Shown in pieces: positions 9,057 through 10,439 of a stretch of DNA of 10,439 bases; the stretch's first letter is position 1, and each line of letters opens with the position of its first letter. The position numbers and the translations under genes are program-made. This DNA comes from an uncultured Rhodospirillaceae bacterium (GTDB lineage Bacteria > Pseudomonadota > Alphaproteobacteria > Rhodospirillales > Casp-alpha2): assembly GCA_913048145.1 (NCBI GenBank), contig CAJWVP010000073.1, positions 1 through 10,439 on the forward strand. Reading direction: 5' to 3'. A model generated the notes under the pieces. That model ran no database searches. It was not told the DNA's origin and saw only the letters and a program-made list of their open reading frames with translations.

Positions 9057-10175
9057 TTAATTCTTAAAATAACGGCGTGGTGTGAAGGGCAAGGTGGTGA
9101 CCGTTGCCGGAACGGCTTTGCCGCGGATGTCCAGTTGAACGGCCGTGCCGACGTCGCTGGACCCTGCAGCGACATAACCCATAGCGACGGGGCCACCGGT
9201 CGTCGGACCGAAAGCACCGCTGGTAATTTCGCCTAACGGTTTGCCGTCGACCGTGTTGATGGTCGTTCCGGCGCGCGCCGGGACGCGGCCTTCAGGTCGG
9301 ATACCGACTAGCCTGCGCGCCGGCCCGTCAGCAATCTGGCTAACGATCACGTTGGCGCCTGGAAATCCGCCTTCCTCACGACGGCGCTTGGCGATGGTCC
9401 AGTTGAGGCCGGCTTCGATGGGTGTCGTCGTTTCGTCGATATCCTGACCATAGAGGCAAAGCCCGGCTTCCAAGCGTAACGTATCTCGTGCGCCCAGGCC
9501 GGCCATCTCAACGCGGTCGTCGGCCAGCAGTGTGCGGACCAGGTCTTCGGCGCTGTCAGCGGGAATGGAGATTTCGAACCCATCTTCACCCGTGTAGCCG
9601 CATCGGTTTACGAGGGTTTCTATGCTGTCAATGGTGACAGGTCTGGCGGACATGAACGGCATGCCCGCCACCTCTGATGACAAATCCGCAAGAGCCGCCA
9701 CCGCTTTTGGACCTTGGAGTGCTATAAGTGCCCGGTCTGTCAGAACCTCGACCTCCACATCCGCTCCAAATTTCGCCTGCATGTGCAGTAGGTCAAATTC
9801 GAAACGGGATGCGTTCACAACGACGAACAACCCGTCGTCTTCACGGGTCACCATTATGTCGTCGATGATCGTACCGACATCGGTGGTCAGCATGGTGTAA
9901 CGCATGCCTCCCGGCGCCAAACCGTCAATGTTGCCGGGCACGATGGTTTCGAGCGTTTTCGCCGCATCGGCGCCATGGATGCGAATTTGGCCCATATGCG
10001 AGACATCGAACAAAGATGCATTCTCGCGCGTCTGGTTATGTTCAGTGATGATCCCCGACCCGTACTGGAGGGGTAAGGAATATCCCGCAAAGGGCACCAT
10101 GCGAGCTTCAAGAGATTGATGTAAGCTGTCTAGGGGTGTCGTCTTGAGGGCTGAACTGGGATCTTCATCTTTCAT
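9057..10175 (-). CDS. gcvT: Aminomethyltransferase, T-protein of the glycine cleavage system
   Basis: GcvT takes the aminomethyl group from lipoylated GcvH, releases ammonia and forms 5,10-methylene-tetrahydrofolate. The 372-residue protein has the family's landmarks: MVPFAGYSLPLQY (26-38), SLFDVSHMGQI (54-64), the folate-site aspartate in GTIIDDIMV (101-109, probably Asp106), CGYTGEDGFEIS (192-203) and GLGARDTLRLEAGLCLYG (226-243). Two in-frame ATGs are possible, at 10187 and 10175. I prefer 10175 because GGAG lies six bases before it, inside the first codons of the longer form, whereas nothing resembling a ribosome site precedes 10187. It is the first gene of the operon. Its leader is the tandem glycine riboswitch, so glycine availability probably controls it. 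Confidence 0.96.
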   Translation of the reverse strand: MKDEDPSSALKTTPLDSLHQSLEARMVPFAGYSLPLQYGSGIITEHNQTRENASLFDVSHMGQIRIHGADAAKTLETIVPGNIDGLAPGGMRYTMLTTDVGTIIDDIMVTREDDGLFVVVNASRFEFDLLHMQAKFGADVEVEVLTDRALIALQGPKAVAALADLSSEVAGMPFMSARPVTIDSIETLVNRCGYTGEDGFEISIPADSAEDLVRTLLADDRVEMAGLGARDTLRLEAGLCLYGQDIDETTTPIEAGLNWTIAKRRREEGGFPGANVIVSQIADGPARRLVGIRPEGRVPARAGTTINTVDGKPLGEITSGAFGPTTGGPVAMGYVAAGSSDVGTAVQLDIRGKAVPATVTTLPFTPRRYFKN

Positions 10176-10240
10176 GGCGTTCTCCATCAGCGAGTAAGAG
10201 CCGCTTGCGGATCAACGCCTCACGAAAGTAGTGGCGAAAA

Positions 10241-10439
10241 TCTGCAGCGCCCCCTCTGTCTCGGTACCTGAAAGAATCGCCTGTCTGCACCTATTACTGC
10301 GCAGCGTAGCTTACATCTTCGGTGGAGTACCTAGATCTTCGTTACCAAAGACCTCATACCCGCTCTCCAGAGTGCCATCTCGCTGCGGTCCGGATGCCTG
10401 AGAGTTTCCGGGGCGGTTGCTCCTTCGGCGCCGGCGTGT
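10241..10439 (-). promoter_or_regulatory. Tandem glycine riboswitch upstream of gcvT, 5' end outside the window
   Basis: The minus-strand leader shows the conserved cores of two glycine aptamers in the usual order. Aptamer 1 has CCGAAGGAGCAA (10428-10417), CTCTCAGGC (10404-10396) and ACTCTGGAGAG (10373-10363). Aptamer 2 has CACCGAAGATGTAA (10324-10311), CTTTCAGGTACC (from about 10274) and ACAGAGGGG (10259-10251). The opening strand of aptamer 1 and the promoter lie beyond 10439. Known members sense glycine and usually switch glycine-cleavage genes on when glycine is abundant, which fits the operon that follows. Between the second aptamer and gcvT (about 65 bases) I see only small hairpins, including CCGCAAGCGG at 10210-10201, and no T-rich terminator. 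Control could therefore be translational, but I could not resolve the expression platform. Confidence 0.93.

Overview
The window looks like a chromosomal stretch from an alphaproteobacterium, probably Rhodospirillales-like, with a GC content of roughly 60% by eye. Three things support this: a partial gene for the alphaproteobacterial F1-ATPase inhibitor zeta subunit (DUF1476) at the left edge, a tandem glycine riboswitch leading a gcvT-gcvH-gcvP operon at the right edge, and overall protein similarity. Most genes are core metabolism. I saw no phage, transposon, CRISPR, tRNA or rRNA sequence.

Layout from left to right: the 3' part of the zeta-subunit gene (+, to 259); a gap holding what looks like the broken C-terminus of a LysR-type regulator on the minus strand (about 271-455); purB, adenylosuccinate lyase (-, 461-1855); a 133-bp divergent intergenic region with a good purB promoter candidate; then three plus-strand genes: an N-terminal-nucleophile acyl amidase of the acid-ceramidase/C45 type (1989-2993), a PaaI-like hot-dog thioesterase (3093-3512) and a zinc-free MDR-family oxidoreductase (3550-4557). 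A region of about 400 bp that appears empty (4554-4951) holds the decayed C-terminal part of a sulfotransferase, with two in-frame TAG codons and one frameshift. It converges on an operon that runs right to left on the minus strand: glycine riboswitch (10241-10439, its 5' end outside the window), gcvT (10175-9057), gcvH (9031-8663), gcvP (8623-5738) and a short-chain dehydrogenase (5714-4956).

How the genes work together: GcvP decarboxylates glycine and loads the aminomethyl group on lipoylated GcvH. GcvT releases ammonia and passes the one-carbon unit to tetrahydrofolate. The shared L-protein (dihydrolipoamide dehydrogenase) is not in this window. Glycine bound by the tandem riboswitch probably sets expression of the operon. 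The SDR follows gcvP by 23 bp and is probably co-transcribed, although no glycine-related role is known to me. PurB acts twice in purine synthesis, a consumer of one-carbon units, but it is a separate unit here. The amidase, thioesterase and MDR genes may form a small acyl-compound module; only the last two are tightly spaced.

I did not find a clear previously undescribed system. The least expected content is the two gene remnants, which no intact open reading frame would reveal.
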